The notes under the pieces are model-generated. The model was given only the letters and a program-made list of their open reading frames with translations. It did not search any database and had not been told where the DNA came from. This document shows, piece by piece, positions 34,264 through 42,388 of a stretch of 64,000 nucleotides of DNA. Position 1 is the stretch's first letter; every line of letters begins with the position of its first letter. This DNA comes from Thermococcus zilligii AN1 (GTDB lineage Archaea > Methanobacteriota_B > Thermococci > Thermococcales > Thermococcaceae), in NCBI RefSeq assembly GCF_000258515.1, contig NZ_AJLF01000001.1, positions 434,001 to 498,000 of the forward strand. The letters are read 5' to 3'. Position numbers and translations under genes: made by a program.

Positions 34264-35424
34264 ATGAACTGGGAGTCGGTCAGAGAGAAAGTTCTTGGAG
34301 GAAAACCGGTCGTTCTCATCGACGACAGAAGGGAGTTTGAGGCCGATCTGGTTTATCCGGCGGAGATAGCTTCTCCTGAGGTAGTTAACTTCATGCTCTC
34401 GATGAAGGGCCTCCTCTGCTTCACGATGGACATGGATGAGGCCTTAAGGAGGGGCTTCTTCCCGCTGCCGAGCAAGGAAGGGGAGACGAACTTTTTGGTT
34501 CCCGTTGATTACAGGGAGAACTTCACGGGCATAACGGCCGGGGAGAGGGCCTTAACGGCCAGAAAGCTTGCCCAAGGCTTATCTGTTGAGCACTTCAGGT
34601 ATCCCGGCCATCTCCACCTTCTCGGGGGGATCGGCCTGAACAGGCGCCGCGGCCACACAGAAGGCTCGCTCGAGCTGATGGAGATCCTCGGCTTCAGGCG
34701 CTACGCCCTCATCATTGAAATACTCGACGAAAAGGGCGACTCCCACAACAGGGAATACGCGCTGAGGCTTGCTGAAAAGCACGATTTGCCCGTTGTAAAC
34801 ATCGACGACGTCTGGAAGGAGTTCGTAAAGAGGAAACAGCTGATCAGAGTCTACGCCAACGCCAGGTTTCCAACCAAGTACGGCGACTTCAGGATAATAG
34901 CCTTCGACAACGAGCTTGACTTCAAGGAGCACGTTGCGGTGGTCAAGGAACCCTACGGCGAGGCCCCGCTCGTCAGGGTTCACTCGAAGTGCCTCACCGG
35001 GGATACGCTCGCTTCACTCAAATGTGACTGCGGCAGCCAGCTGAGCAACGCGCTCAGGATGATAGCGCAAGAAGGAGGCATACTCCTCTACATGGACCAG
35101 GAGGGCAGGGGGATCGGCCTGAAGGATAAGATAAAGGCCTACGAGCTTCAGGATAAAGGTTTCGACACGGTCGAGGCCAACGAGGCTTTAGGCCATAGGG
35201 CCGACGAGAGGACATATGAGGCCGCGTTCCAGATGCTCCGCGCCCTCGGCGTCTCAAAGGTCAGGCTCATAACGAACAACCCCGCAAAAGCGAAGGCCCT
35301 CGCGGAGTTCGGGATAGAAGTTGTCGAGACTGTCCCCATTCCTCCAGAAGTGACGGAGCACAACAGGCTTTATTTAAAGGTAAAGGAAGAAAAGCTCGGC
35401 CACAGGCTCCCGGTTGAGGTCTGA
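34264..35424 (+). CDS. ribBA: RibBA: DHBP synthase / GTP cyclohydrolase II
   Basis: A 386-residue fusion. Residues ~1-190 form 3,4-dihydroxy-2-butanone-4-phosphate synthase (LIDDRREFEADLVYPAE, then GHTEGSLELM and SHNREYALRLAEKH); residues ~195-386 form GTP cyclohydrolase II (VRVHSKCLTGDTLASLKCDC with the three zinc Cys, and DQEGRGIGLKDKIKAY). It supplies both precursors of the lumazine. ATG 34264 is preceded by GGGGAAGGGAGG; the earlier ATG 34231 sits in the promoter/operator. The arrangement is bacterial; typical archaea use ArfA and a separate RibB. Confidence 0.95.
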   Translation: MNWESVREKVLGGKPVVLIDDRREFEADLVYPAEIASPEVVNFMLSMKGLLCFTMDMDEALRRGFFPLPSKEGETNFLVPVDYRENFTGITAGERALTARKLAQGLSVEHFRYPGHLHLLGGIGLNRRRGHTEGSLELMEILGFRRYALIIEILDEKGDSHNREYALRLAEKHDLPVVNIDDVWKEFVKRKQLIRVYANARFPTKYGDFRIIAFDNELDFKEHVAVVKEPYGEAPLVRVHSKCLTGDTLASLKCDCGSQLSNALRMIAQEGGILLYMDQEGRGIGLKDKIKAYELQDKGFDTVEANEALGHRADERTYEAAFQMLRALGVSKVRLITNNPAKAKALAEFGIEVVETVPIPPEVTEHNRLYLKVKEEKLGHRLPVEV

Positions 35425-35451
35425 GTGGATAACTGTGGAACGGTGGTGGAG

Positions 35452-35916
35452 ATGGAGGTTAGAACCTTTGAGGGAGGTTTCGACGGGAAAGGCTTGAGGA
35501 TAGCGGTCGTGGTTGGCAGGTTCAACGACCTCTTAACCGGCCAGATGCTCGAAGGGGCCTTAGACTGCTTCAGGAGGCACAACGTTGATGCCGTTGACGT
35601 CGTAAAGGTCCCCGGTTCCTTTGAAATACCGCTCATCGCCAAAAAGCTCGCCGAGAGCGGGAAGTACAGCGCTGTCCTCGCCCTCGGGGCTGTGGTCAGG
35701 GGCGAGACCAGGCACTTCGACCTTGTGGCAAACGAAGTGGCGAAAGGCATCGCAAACGTCTCCCTGCAGACAGGTGTCCCCGTCATCTTCGGCGTCATCA
35801 CGGTTGAGGATGAGCTCCAGGGCCTGGACAGGGCGGGGATAAAGGCCAACAAGGGCTTCGAGTACGCCCTGGCAACCCTTGAGATGGCCAACCTCATGAG
35901 GGAGCTGAAGAGCTGA
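35452..35916 (+). CDS. ribH: 6,7-dimethyl-8-ribityllumazine synthase
   Basis: A 154-residue lumazine synthase that condenses the pyrimidine with DHBP and usually assembles into pentamers or 60-mer capsids. Landmarks are VVVGRFNDLLTGQMLEGAL, VPGSFEIPLIAKKLAES, ALGAVVRGETRHFDLV (catalytic His) and PVIFGVITVEDELQGLDRAG. ATG 35452 has GGTGGTGGAG directly upstream. It ends the riboflavin operon. Confidence 0.95.
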   Translation: MEVRTFEGGFDGKGLRIAVVVGRFNDLLTGQMLEGALDCFRRHNVDAVDVVKVPGSFEIPLIAKKLAESGKYSAVLALGAVVRGETRHFDLVANEVAKGIANVSLQTGVPVIFGVITVEDELQGLDRAGIKANKGFEYALATLEMANLMRELKS

Positions 35917-36001
35917 CCCCCAGATTTTTCTTTTCCGGCTTTTTCATGGGGGTCAGACGCATAAAGCCCAGAGCGCCGGGTCGATGGGTTAATCTTTTGC
36001 C

Positions 36002-36886
36002 TCATTCCTTTCCGCAGATCACGCCCTTCCCCTCGCACCTATCAACCTCGAGCTGAACCGTTACGTGGGTTATCCCGTACTTCCTTAGCCTTTCCTCGAC
36101 CTCGTCTATTATGGCCTGGCCCGCGCTTACCGGCATGTCGTCGACCTCAACGTGGCACTCGAAGTGGATTTCCTTCTCCCCGATCCTCCAGGCGTGGAAG
36201 TGGTGGGCGTTTCTCACCCCGGGTATTGACTCTACCTCCCTTTTTATCGCCCCGAGGTCGAGCTCCGGAGAGGCCTCCATAAGGACTTCAACGCTCCCCC
36301 TCAGTATTTCATAGCCCTCCCTCAGGATGTAGAGTGAAACCAAGACCGTAACGAGCGGGTCAACCCAGGTGAGGTTCCATTTGATTATGAGGACTCCCCC
36401 GATGACCACTGCCACAGAGGATAGCGTGTCGCCCATGAGGTGCAGATAGGCGGAACGGACGTTCATGCTCTCGTGGGCGTGGCCGTGGAGGAGGAGAACG
36501 GAGATTAAGTTAGCGGCGAGGCCTGTTAAGGCAACCGCCAGCATCAGCGGCCCCTCTATCGGCTCGGGGTATTTGAAGCGCCCGTAAGCCTCAACAAGGA
36601 GGAAGAGTGAGACCCCAACGAGGACGGCGGAGTTTACGAAGGCAACCAGGATTTCGGCCCGCCTATAGCCAAAGGTGTACTTCTCGTTGGCCTTTCTCTC
36701 GCCTATCTTTATCGCGAAGTAGCTCGCGAGGATGCTCATCGCATCGCTGAAGTTGTGGAGGGAGTCGCTGAGGAGGGAGAGGCTTCCCGAGAGGATTCCG
36801 CCGATTACTTCGGCAATCGTGATGACCAGGTTAAGGACTATCGAGAAGGCCATCCTCCCCCTAAGCTCGCCGTTGTGATGGCCCAT
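36002..36886 (-). CDS. Cation diffusion facilitator (CDF) transporter
   Basis: A 294-residue efflux protein for Zn2+ or a similar divalent metal, with six membrane segments and the binding-site motifs SDSLHNFSD in helix 2 (H-x3-D) and HLMGDTLSSV in helix 5. The HGHAHES loop between helices 4 and 5 is short and moderately His-rich, as in CzcD/ZnT-like members. The C-terminal ~85 residues form the cytoplasmic ferredoxin-like domain (GVRNAHHFHAWRIG). TATA (minus strand) at about 36917-36926. Confidence 0.92.
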   Translation of the reverse strand: MGHHNGELRGRMAFSIVLNLVITIAEVIGGILSGSLSLLSDSLHNFSDAMSILASYFAIKIGERKANEKYTFGYRRAEILVAFVNSAVLVGVSLFLLVEAYGRFKYPEPIEGPLMLAVALTGLAANLISVLLLHGHAHESMNVRSAYLHLMGDTLSSVAVVIGGVLIIKWNLTWVDPLVTVLVSLYILREGYEILRGSVEVLMEASPELDLGAIKREVESIPGVRNAHHFHAWRIGEKEIHFECHVEVDDMPVSAGQAIIDEVEERLRKYGITHVTVQLEVDRCEGKGVICGKE

Positions 36887-36949
36887 TCTCCACCACCATG
36901 TTTCGGTGAGGTGAAAGGACTTAAAAATGTTTTGAACGTTAAGATTGAA

Positions 36950-37192
36950 ATCTCAACGAAGCTCCCGCAGGGCATCCCCCACTTTCATTGGGGTACAAGG
37001 ACAATCATCCTGACCCCCGCCGAGTCCAGGATAATCCTGCCTTTCGGGCAGTCCGTTCTCGATATTATAGCTTTGACGCACAGCTCCGCCCTCAACCTCA
37101 ACAAGCGTGAAGGTTTCGGCCCTGACAAGGCTCTCGCGAACCTCATCGTCGAGGCCACCTTTGAACGTGGGAACCGCGACCAGCGTTTTCAC
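36950..37192 (-). pseudogene. Broken NifX/NifB-C-like (dinitrogenase Fe-Mo cofactor) domain gene
   Basis: From GTG 37192 (GGTGGT upstream) the frame reads VKTLVAVPTFKGGLDDEVRE and ETFTLVEVEGGAVRQSYNIENG, the start of the small NifX/MTH1175-like fold. It then loses similarity; another minus frame continues in the family style with GRIILDSAGVRMIVLVP (about 37039 to 36985), and the first frame resumes with MKVGDALRELR. Two compensating indels would make a ~85-residue protein, still shorter than the usual 100-110. The function of such proteins in non-diazotrophs is unknown. The plus-strand open frame here is a shadow. Confidence 0.4.
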
Positions 37193-37253
37193 CACCGGCC
37201 GGGAATGAATGAAAGCATTTTTAAGTTTGCCCCCAAAGATTTCCGGTGGTGTT

Positions 37254-37634
37254 ATGGAGAGGCTTGAATACAAAGCCGAGCTTGAGTGGGACGGAAACGT
37301 TGGGAGCACAGCTAAAGTCAGGGAGTTCACCTTCAAAATTGACACCAACACCGACGGCCGCAACAGCGGGCCCAATCCCACCGAATACCTCCTCTCTGCC
37401 ATAGGGGGCTGTCTGACCGTAAACTGGGGGAGACTCATCAAAAAGATGCGCCTGGACGTTGGTGGCTTCAAGGTCGAGGTCAGGGGCTGGAGGAACCTCG
37501 AGGAACCCCGGCTGGGGGAGATAACCTATAAAATCACCGTTATCACGAGGGAGCCGGAGGAGAAGAATGGAACTGTCTTCAACACAGTCGGGGCGGAGAA
37601 AATAAAAGGCGAGGTAGAGATCCTCAGGCCGTAG
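37254..37634 (+). CDS. OsmC family protein
   Basis: A 126-residue OsmC/Ohr-like protein: NSGPNPTEYLLSAIGGCLTV contains one conserved Cys, but the second peroxidatic Cys of Ohr and OsmC is not apparent, so hydroperoxide reductase activity is uncertain. ATG 37254 follows GGTGGTGTT; a TATA (catttttaagtt, 37216-37227) gives a short leader. It is divergent from the NifX-like remnant and convergent with the broken transporter, overlapping its end by about ten bases. Confidence 0.85.
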   Translation: MERLEYKAELEWDGNVGSTAKVREFTFKIDTNTDGRNSGPNPTEYLLSAIGGCLTVNWGRLIKKMRLDVGGFKVEVRGWRNLEEPRLGEITYKITVITREPEEKNGTVFNTVGAEKIKGEVEILRP

Positions 37635-38420
37635 CCGGGGTTTCTCCCCCGCCACACGTCCCGAAGAGGCATTTAATCCTCTCAGCGGCCTTCAGGTACA
37701 GGATGAGGAAGATTATCTGGAATACAGGGAGTGTAGCGGCTGGAACCGCCACCAGGGGCTCGAATGCGAGGGTGGCGTGGACATCGTTATGGCCCCGAAG
37801 AGCGGCTTCAGGGACTGGAAGCGCTCCGGGCCGAGTCTCCTTGTGAGAGCCCTCCTCGTCAGGTCTCCCAAGAGCATCGGCAGGATTAGCACGATGAAGA
37901 CCGTCCTGAGCAGCAGTGAAAGGGGGACTGGGAGGCTGTAAGCATTTCCCAAGAGCTTTATCCACACGGGGAGCATCACGGGTATCAGGAGGAAGTTGAG
38001 GCCGAGGGCAACGGTGGCAACTTCAAGGTCTCCCCCGGCCAGTCCGGTGTAGCCTATGCTCATGGAAGAACCCGGGACGAGCATGACGAGGAGGAAGCCC
38101 AGGGCAAGGTTGGGATCATGAATGAGGCCCCTCACGAGGAGGAACGCTATTATTGGGGTTAGAACGAAGTTGTACACAAAGCTCAGGAGTACTGGCCCCG
38201 GTTCCCTCATAACCTCTGGGATACGCCCGAGGTTGAGGTTAATCATCATCGGGTAGATCATGAGGAACACGAGGAGAGTTGTCAAAGAGCTCAGTCCCTC
38301 TGCGTGGGCCTTTGCAAAGCCCGGAAAGGCCAGCCCAAGGAGCCAGCCCACGGTTATTGCAACCAGCGAGTACCACAGGAGGTTACTTTTCAGATTGTTG
38401 GAGAGCTTCAGCCAGTTCAT
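37624..38420 (-). pseudogene. Frameshifted BASS/ACR3-like transporter
   Basis: An about 265-residue membrane protein of the bile acid:sodium symporter/arsenite (BART) superfamily, split by a frameshift. The first part (38420 to about 37780, MNWLKLSNNLKSNLLWYSLV ... LKPLFGAITMS) continues in another frame as ATLAFEPLVAVPAATLPVFQ and ends GGGETPATA at 37624. Restoring one G in the ACGCC near 37775 (minus strand ACGGCC) joins them. The YPMMINLNLGRI motif resembles the YPMMVKVDF of the intact ACR3-type exporter at 40654, so it may once have been a second arsenite or organic-anion carrier. Confidence 0.75.
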
Positions 38421-38455
38421 TCCCCATCACCCCTGCACTTTGACTTTAGGAGCAG

Positions 38456-38481
38456 GGCGGCCGTTTCGTATCACGGCCGCC
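38456..38481. terminator. Strong hairpin between transporter pseudogene and gene remnant
   Basis: A perfect 9-bp stem, GGCGGCCGT / ACGGCCGCC, with an 8-base loop, followed on the plus strand by a short T-rich stretch. It lies in the gap between two decayed minus-strand genes. It could be an old terminator or a recombination scar; archaeal termination does not need hairpins, so the role is uncertain. Confidence 0.35.
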
Positions 38482-38554
38482 TTTCTCCCTATGAACAACC
38501 ATCCTCCCACCATCACCTGAAATATTTTTCTACTGAAGATGCCCTCACAAATGC

Positions 38555-38740
38555 TCACGCGAGCCGGACAAATCCCACTACGCGGCCGTCCTTGACGGGC
38601 TGGACCTTTGTTCCCCACTTCCCGAACCAGTAGGCGCCAACCTCAAGCCCTTTGGGGTCGAGGTCTTCCCAGAGCTCTTTTCCACCTCCTTCAACGACGA
38701 GGGGAACATGGAGAACTCCCCTCGGGTTCCTCCAGGCGTT
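38555..38740 (-). pseudogene. C-terminal remnant of an unidentified gene
   Basis: A minus-strand frame without a start codon, bounded by an in-frame stop (TAG) at its 5' end. It reads NAWRNPRGVLHVPLVVEGGG, LWEDLDPKGLEVGAYWFGKW, GTKVQPVKDGRVVGFVRLA and then TGA. The codon pattern and sensible composition suggest the last ~60 residues of a real protein. I cannot name the family. It sits between the frameshifted transporter and the intact TauE gene. Confidence 0.45.
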
Positions 38741-38756
38741 CTAAACAACGAAAGGT

Positions 38757-39638
38757 TCAGAGGGCGTGGGCTTTTGTTCCGCCCCTCAGGGACTTCACTA
38801 CCAAAGCCAGCAGGAAGGCGAGGGCCCCAAGGGCCACGGTGCCCACGCTGAGGGCGTAAAGCCCCCCTGAAACCTGTCCAGCACTTGCTACTATCTTCGT
38901 GAGAACCTCGATGAATGCCAGACCGAGTATGGCAAGGATTGTGTAGCGGACGTAATTTGGCTTCACCCTGTGCATCAGGAAGACCCCGGTTATTCCGCCG
39001 AGGAAGCCAGCAGTGACGACCCCTATCAGGGTGCCAGTCGCTATCGGAACGGAGGGGAGCATGATGTAATAGCTCAGCAGTGCCGCCGTGGAAACGCCGA
39101 GTGCCGTTGCGGCCGTGTTGGCCGATATCTTCTTGGGGTTGTCAAAGAGGTACGCGAAGGCTATTAGGGCTATCGGTGCGGCGTCCATGCCTATCAGCCC
39201 TGCGATGAACCCTTCCAAAGCTCCAAGGGCCGCAGTGGTAACCTCTGCCCTCTCCCCTTTGATGTTCCGCGGGAAGAGCATCCTGTAGAGTGCAAAGAGC
39301 AGGAAGAGGTCGAAAGCAACGAGGACGAGCACTCTGGGAATCTTCAGGTTTATGTAGGCCCCAACCGGGACGAGGAAGATGGCCGGTAGCAGGATCATCG
39401 CAACTTTTCTCCACTCAACCAGTCCCCTCCTCGAATTCATCGCCGTTGCGACGGTAAGCTCCGCCGTGTTCTGGCCGAGGCCAAGGAACATTGCCGCGTG
39501 GACGCTCAATCCGAGGGTTATGTAGTTGGGTATGAGTACTCCAGCTGCACCCATCCCGGCTATTGCGAAGAGGCTCGCAAGGATGTAAGTGAGTATCGCA
39601 ATACCTATCATGGTTTTCGCCTCCACAGTCTTCTCCAT
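38757..39638 (-). CDS. TauE/SafE family anion/sulfite permease
   Basis: A 293-residue membrane protein with about eight helices in two TauE repeats: ASLFAIAGMGAAGVLIPNYI in the first and FIAGLIGMDAAPIALIAFAY in the second, where the family normally has GxGGG and here has variants. It probably exports sulfite, sulfonate or a related anion. The promoter (minus strand, actttataaatac) is at about 39655-39667. It is divergent from the arsR-like regulator with a 14-bp palindrome between them. Confidence 0.88.
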   Translation of the reverse strand: MEKTVEAKTMIGIAILTYILASLFAIAGMGAAGVLIPNYITLGLSVHAAMFLGLGQNTAELTVATAMNSRRGLVEWRKVAMILLPAIFLVPVGAYINLKIPRVLVLVAFDLFLLFALYRMLFPRNIKGERAEVTTAALGALEGFIAGLIGMDAAPIALIAFAYLFDNPKKISANTAATALGVSTAALLSYYIMLPSVPIATGTLIGVVTAGFLGGITGVFLMHRVKPNYVRYTILAILGLAFIEVLTKIVASAGQVSGGLYALSVGTVALGALAFLLALVVKSLRGGTKAHAL

Positions 39639-39671
39639 TTTGTAATATCACAAAAGTATTTATAAAGTTTT

Positions 39672-39685
39672 CTATAATATTATAG
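39672..39685. promoter_or_regulatory. Palindrome between divergent tauE and arsR-like genes
   Basis: CTATAATATTATAG is a perfect 14-bp palindrome lying between the two divergent TATA elements (39655-39667 minus, 39708-39718 plus). Its place fits an operator for the winged-helix protein encoded immediately downstream; AT-rich palindromes are typical ArsR-family targets. Confidence 0.45.
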
Positions 39686-39747
39686 CTTTTGGCCAGAAGG
39701 AGCGGTAAAATTATAAAGGCTGGCGCAAAAAAGAAGCAGGTGGTGTT

Positions 39748-40077
39748 ATGCCGAGGTGGATGATGGAAGAAATGGGTAACCTGAGGGCCCTCATGATGAC
39801 GCTCAAGCCCCTCCTGGTGGAGCCCAGGAGGAGCATAATCAAAATCCTGAGCGGAGGCGTGAAGGGCACTAACGAGATATACGCGGCCCTGAAGGGGTTT
39901 GGCTTTGAAATGCCGCGTTCAACGCTTTACTACCACTTATCTGCTCTCGAAGACGCCGGAATAATCGAGGTAGCAGGCTACCGCGAGGAGGGCGGCGGCG
40001 CCCCCGAGAAGCTCTGGAAGCTGAAGGTCAGAAAAATTGGGATAGACCTCGTTACAGGGGAGATTTTCAAAGAGTGA
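39748..40077 (+). CDS. ArsR-like winged-helix transcriptional regulator
   Basis: A 109-residue regulator with a winged-helix core: PRRSIIKILSGGVKGTNEIY, then the recognition helix in PRSTLYYHLSALEDAGIIEV and the wing YREEGGGAPEKLWKL. No obvious CxC metal site of classical ArsR is seen, so the ligand may not be arsenite. GGTGGTGTT lies before the ATG. It converges on arsC with an 11-bp overlap and is the natural candidate to control the neighbouring transport and arsenate genes. Confidence 0.85.
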   Translation: MPRWMMEEMGNLRALMMTLKPLLVEPRRSIIKILSGGVKGTNEIYAALKGFGFEMPRSTLYYHLSALEDAGIIEVAGYREEGGGAPEKLWKLKVRKIGIDLVTGEIFKE

Positions 40078-40516
40078 ACAGGCTTTTCCGCCCTATTATC
40101 TCCTCCCTGCTCTTCCCGGCCTTTAAGTCCTCGATGAGCTTCAGAACGCGCCTCTTTATCTCATCCCTGACCTCGCGGTACTTCTCGATGGGTTTACCGT
40201 AGGGATCCTCAAGCCCCCAGTCCCAGGTCTTCTCCGGGGGAGCGTAGGGGCACCTGTCGAGGCAGCCCATCGTTATCACGAGGTAAGCCTCATCGGCCAT
40301 ATCCTGAGTGTAAAGCTTTGGTTTTTGCCCTTCGAGGGGGATACCGATTTCCTCCATCACCTTCCTCGCGAGCGGGTCTATATCCTCGGCAGGCTCGGTT
40401 CCGGCGCTCATTGCCTTAAAGCGCGGGTCGTCGTTGAGGTAGTTGAAGAAGGCCTCCGCCATCTGACTTCTGGCAGAGTTCTTGACGCAGACAAAAAGGA
40501 CGAGCTTCTCCTCCAT
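40067..40516 (-). CDS. arsC: Arsenate reductase, low-molecular-weight PTPase type
   Basis: A 149-residue enzyme reducing arsenate to arsenite. The phosphatase-like P-loop CVKNSARSQMAEAF with nucleophile Cys sits near residue 10; the catalytic Asp region is DWGLEDPYG; and MGCLDRCPYAP carries the redox cysteines of thioredoxin-coupled ArsC. ATG 40516 follows GGGGGTTGGA. With the ACR3 exporter 140 bp away on the other strand it makes a minimal arsenic-resistance module. Confidence 0.9.
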   Translation of the reverse strand: MEEKLVLFVCVKNSARSQMAEAFFNYLNDDPRFKAMSAGTEPAEDIDPLARKVMEEIGIPLEGQKPKLYTQDMADEAYLVITMGCLDRCPYAPPEKTWDWGLEDPYGKPIEKYREVRDEIKRRVLKLIEDLKAGKSREEIIGRKSLFTL

Positions 40517-40653
40517 TCCAACCCCCGGGGAGGACTCGGGGCGGCCTTTAAATCCCTTGCCGCAATAGTCCATATAGCCCCCGGAGGGATGGTAAACCTG
40601 AGGTTATAAAAACCCTTATATCTGAAGACCCTTTCAAATGAGCGGGTGAGAAA

Positions 40654-41748
40654 ATGGGAAAGAAAGGGCTGAGCCTGTTCGAGAAATACCTCTCCGTATG
40701 GGTCGCTTTGTGCATAATGGCTGGCATAGCCATTGGAAAGCTCATTCCAGCGCTTCCGGAAACTCTGTCAAAGCTTACCATAGCGAACGTCAACATGCCG
40801 ATAGCCGTGCTGATCTGGGCCATGATATACCCCATGATGGTCAAGGTGGACTTCTCGGCCATAAGAAGGGTGCACAAGGGGCAGATGCTCAAGGGTTTAA
40901 TCGTCACGTGGGTGACCAACTGGCTGATAAAGCCCTTCAGCATGTTCCTCATAAGCTCTTTCTTCATAGGCACGCTCTTCTCCTCCAAGCTCGGCCTCAT
41001 AGAGCCCCCGCTGGCGAAGGAGTACATAGCGGGCGCGATACTCCTCGGGGCGGCACCGTGCACGGCGATGGTCTTCGTGTGGAGCTACCTCGCGGATGGG
41101 GATCCGCTCTACACACTCGTTCAGGTCGCCACCAACGACCTCATAATCCTCTTTGCCTTCGCCCCAATAGTAGGCTTCCTCATGGGCCTCAACAATGTTC
41201 CGGTACCCTATGACACGCTCCTCCTCTCGGTCGTCCTCTTCGTGGTGATTCCGCTCGCGGCAGGTTACACATCAAGAAGGCACATCCTCAGGACCAAGGG
41301 CGTGGAGTGGTTCGAGAGGAACTTCCTTCCAAAGCTGAACACCATCTCAATCGTCGGCCTCCTCCTCACGCTGGTGCTCCTCTTCTCCTTCCAGGGGAAG
41401 ATAATCCTGGAGAACCCGCTCCACATAGCCCTCATAGCTATCCCCCTCACCATTCAGACCTATTTCATCTTCGCCGTGGCCTACGGCTGGTCATGGCTCT
41501 GGAAGCTCCCGCACAAGGTCGCGGCCCCGGCCTCATTCATCGGGGCGAGCAACTTCTTTGAGCTGGCCGTTGCGGTGGCTATAGCCCTCTTCGGCCTTGA
41601 GAGCGGTGCGGCCCTGGCAACTGTCGTTGGCGTTCTTGAAGAAGTCCCAATAATGCTCAGCCTCGTCTGGATAGCCAACAGGACGAGGGGCCTTTTCACG
41701 GCCAAATTCGAGGCCGGAAGCGCCGCGCCTACCCTCGCGGAGGAATAA
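40654..41748 (+). CDS. Arsenite efflux transporter, ACR3/ArsB type
   Basis: A 364-residue permease with ten predicted membrane helices. Family motifs are IYPMMVKVDFSAIRR, the arsenite-binding Cys in LLGAAPCTAMVFVWSYLADG, and the conserved GASNFFELAVAVAIALFGLE with its essential Glu in helix 9. It exports arsenite made by ArsC. A TATA element is seen at 40613-40621 (aacccttatatc) and GGGTGAGAAA before the ATG. Downstream the sequence is decayed. Confidence 0.93.
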   Translation: MGKKGLSLFEKYLSVWVALCIMAGIAIGKLIPALPETLSKLTIANVNMPIAVLIWAMIYPMMVKVDFSAIRRVHKGQMLKGLIVTWVTNWLIKPFSMFLISSFFIGTLFSSKLGLIEPPLAKEYIAGAILLGAAPCTAMVFVWSYLADGDPLYTLVQVATNDLIILFAFAPIVGFLMGLNNVPVPYDTLLLSVVLFVVIPLAAGYTSRRHILRTKGVEWFERNFLPKLNTISIVGLLLTLVLLFSFQGKIILENPLHIALIAIPLTIQTYFIFAVAYGWSWLWKLPHKVAAPASFIGASNFFELAVAVAIALFGLESGAALATVVGVLEEVPIMLSLVWIANRTRGLFTAKFEAGSAAPTLAEE

Positions 41749-41764
41749 TGGCGGATTTTTTCTT

Positions 41765-42055
41765 TTACCTTATTCGAAGCCGGAGAGCTACCAGCGAGAA
41801 GCCCTTTTTCACCACTCTGCCGGCGCAGACGAAGTAGGCAAAATCCGTTTTTCCGGCTATTTCCCCGTGGTGCGTGATTAGAATAACCGTTGCCCCGGCT
41901 TTTTTGAACTCCGAGAGGAGGTTCTCTATCAGCTCGCCGGCCGTTATGTCAAGGCCGGAATCGGGTTCATCGAGTACCGCGTACCCCGGCCTTAAGAGGA
42001 GAAGCGAGGCCAGTTCAATCCTTTTCCTTTCTCCACCGCTGAGGGTTTTGTCCAT
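41765..42055 (-). pseudogene. C-terminal fragment of a SufC-like ABC ATPase
   Basis: About 96 residues starting at the ABC signature (KTLSGGERKRIELASLLLL), with Walker B YAVLDEPDSGLDI and H-loop LITHHGEI, but the Walker A half is missing. The DEPDSGLDI wording is typical of SufC, the FeS-assembly ATPase. The break lies near 42060, where similarity stops abruptly and a truncated plus-strand gene begins. It cannot bind ATP, so it is a remnant. Confidence 0.75.
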
Positions 42056-42059
42056 GAAC

Positions 42060-42207
42060 CTCCGGGATAAAGGTCGATTACAGCTTCACCGTGACGGACT
42101 TCGGGATAGCGAAGCAGCCGACCCTTGATATAAACGACGAAGACGTCCTCAAGGTCGCCCCGGAGATCGCCGAAAAAGTCGGGATAAAGCTCAACGTTAA
42201 ACCCTGA
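42060..42207 (+). pseudogene. 3' remnant of an unidentified gene
   Basis: Plus-strand frame preceded by an in-frame stop and lacking a start: SGIKVDYSFTVTDFGIAKQP, TLDINDEDVLKVAPEIAEKV, GIKLNVKP, then TGA. It reads like a genuine C-terminus of about 50 residues. I do not recognise the family. Its truncated 5' end touches the truncated 5' end of the minus-strand SufC fragment, marking a deletion or inversion junction. Confidence 0.4.
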
Positions 42208-42208
42208 G

Positions 42209-42388
42209 TTGAAAACATTTGAATATGAAAAATGCACGGGCTGTCTGACGTGCGTGAACTTCTGCCCCCACGGGGTTTATGAAGTCTGCAGGGGCTGTCA
42301 GAGGATATGCCCGAGCGGGGCTATAAGCTATTACGGGGACTCTTCTTTTAGGGCTGGCACCATTAGAGGACGTTCACCAGCGTTTTGA
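42209..42388 (+). pseudogene. Truncated 2x4Fe-4S ferredoxin-like gene
   Basis: From TTG 42209, one base after the previous stop: LKTFEYEKCTGCLTCVNFCP, HGVYEVCRGCQRICPSGAIS, YYGD. The first cluster motif (C-x2-C-x2-C-x3-CP) is complete; the second (C-x2-C-x3-CP) lacks one Cys, and the spacing between the two is shortened. The frame then runs into the TauE pseudogene on the other strand. Either a one-cluster ferredoxin or, more likely, a decayed one. CPHGVY resembles HgcB-type and similar ferredoxins, but that link is weak. Confidence 0.45.

Noticed and set aside
36755-37267. 170-residue plus-strand open frame
   Set aside because: It is antisense to the CDF 5' end and the NifX-like gene, has no ribosome site and does not resemble any family.
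38456-38481. Insertion-sequence terminal repeat
   Set aside because: The hairpin is solitary; no second copy, transposase or target duplication was found.
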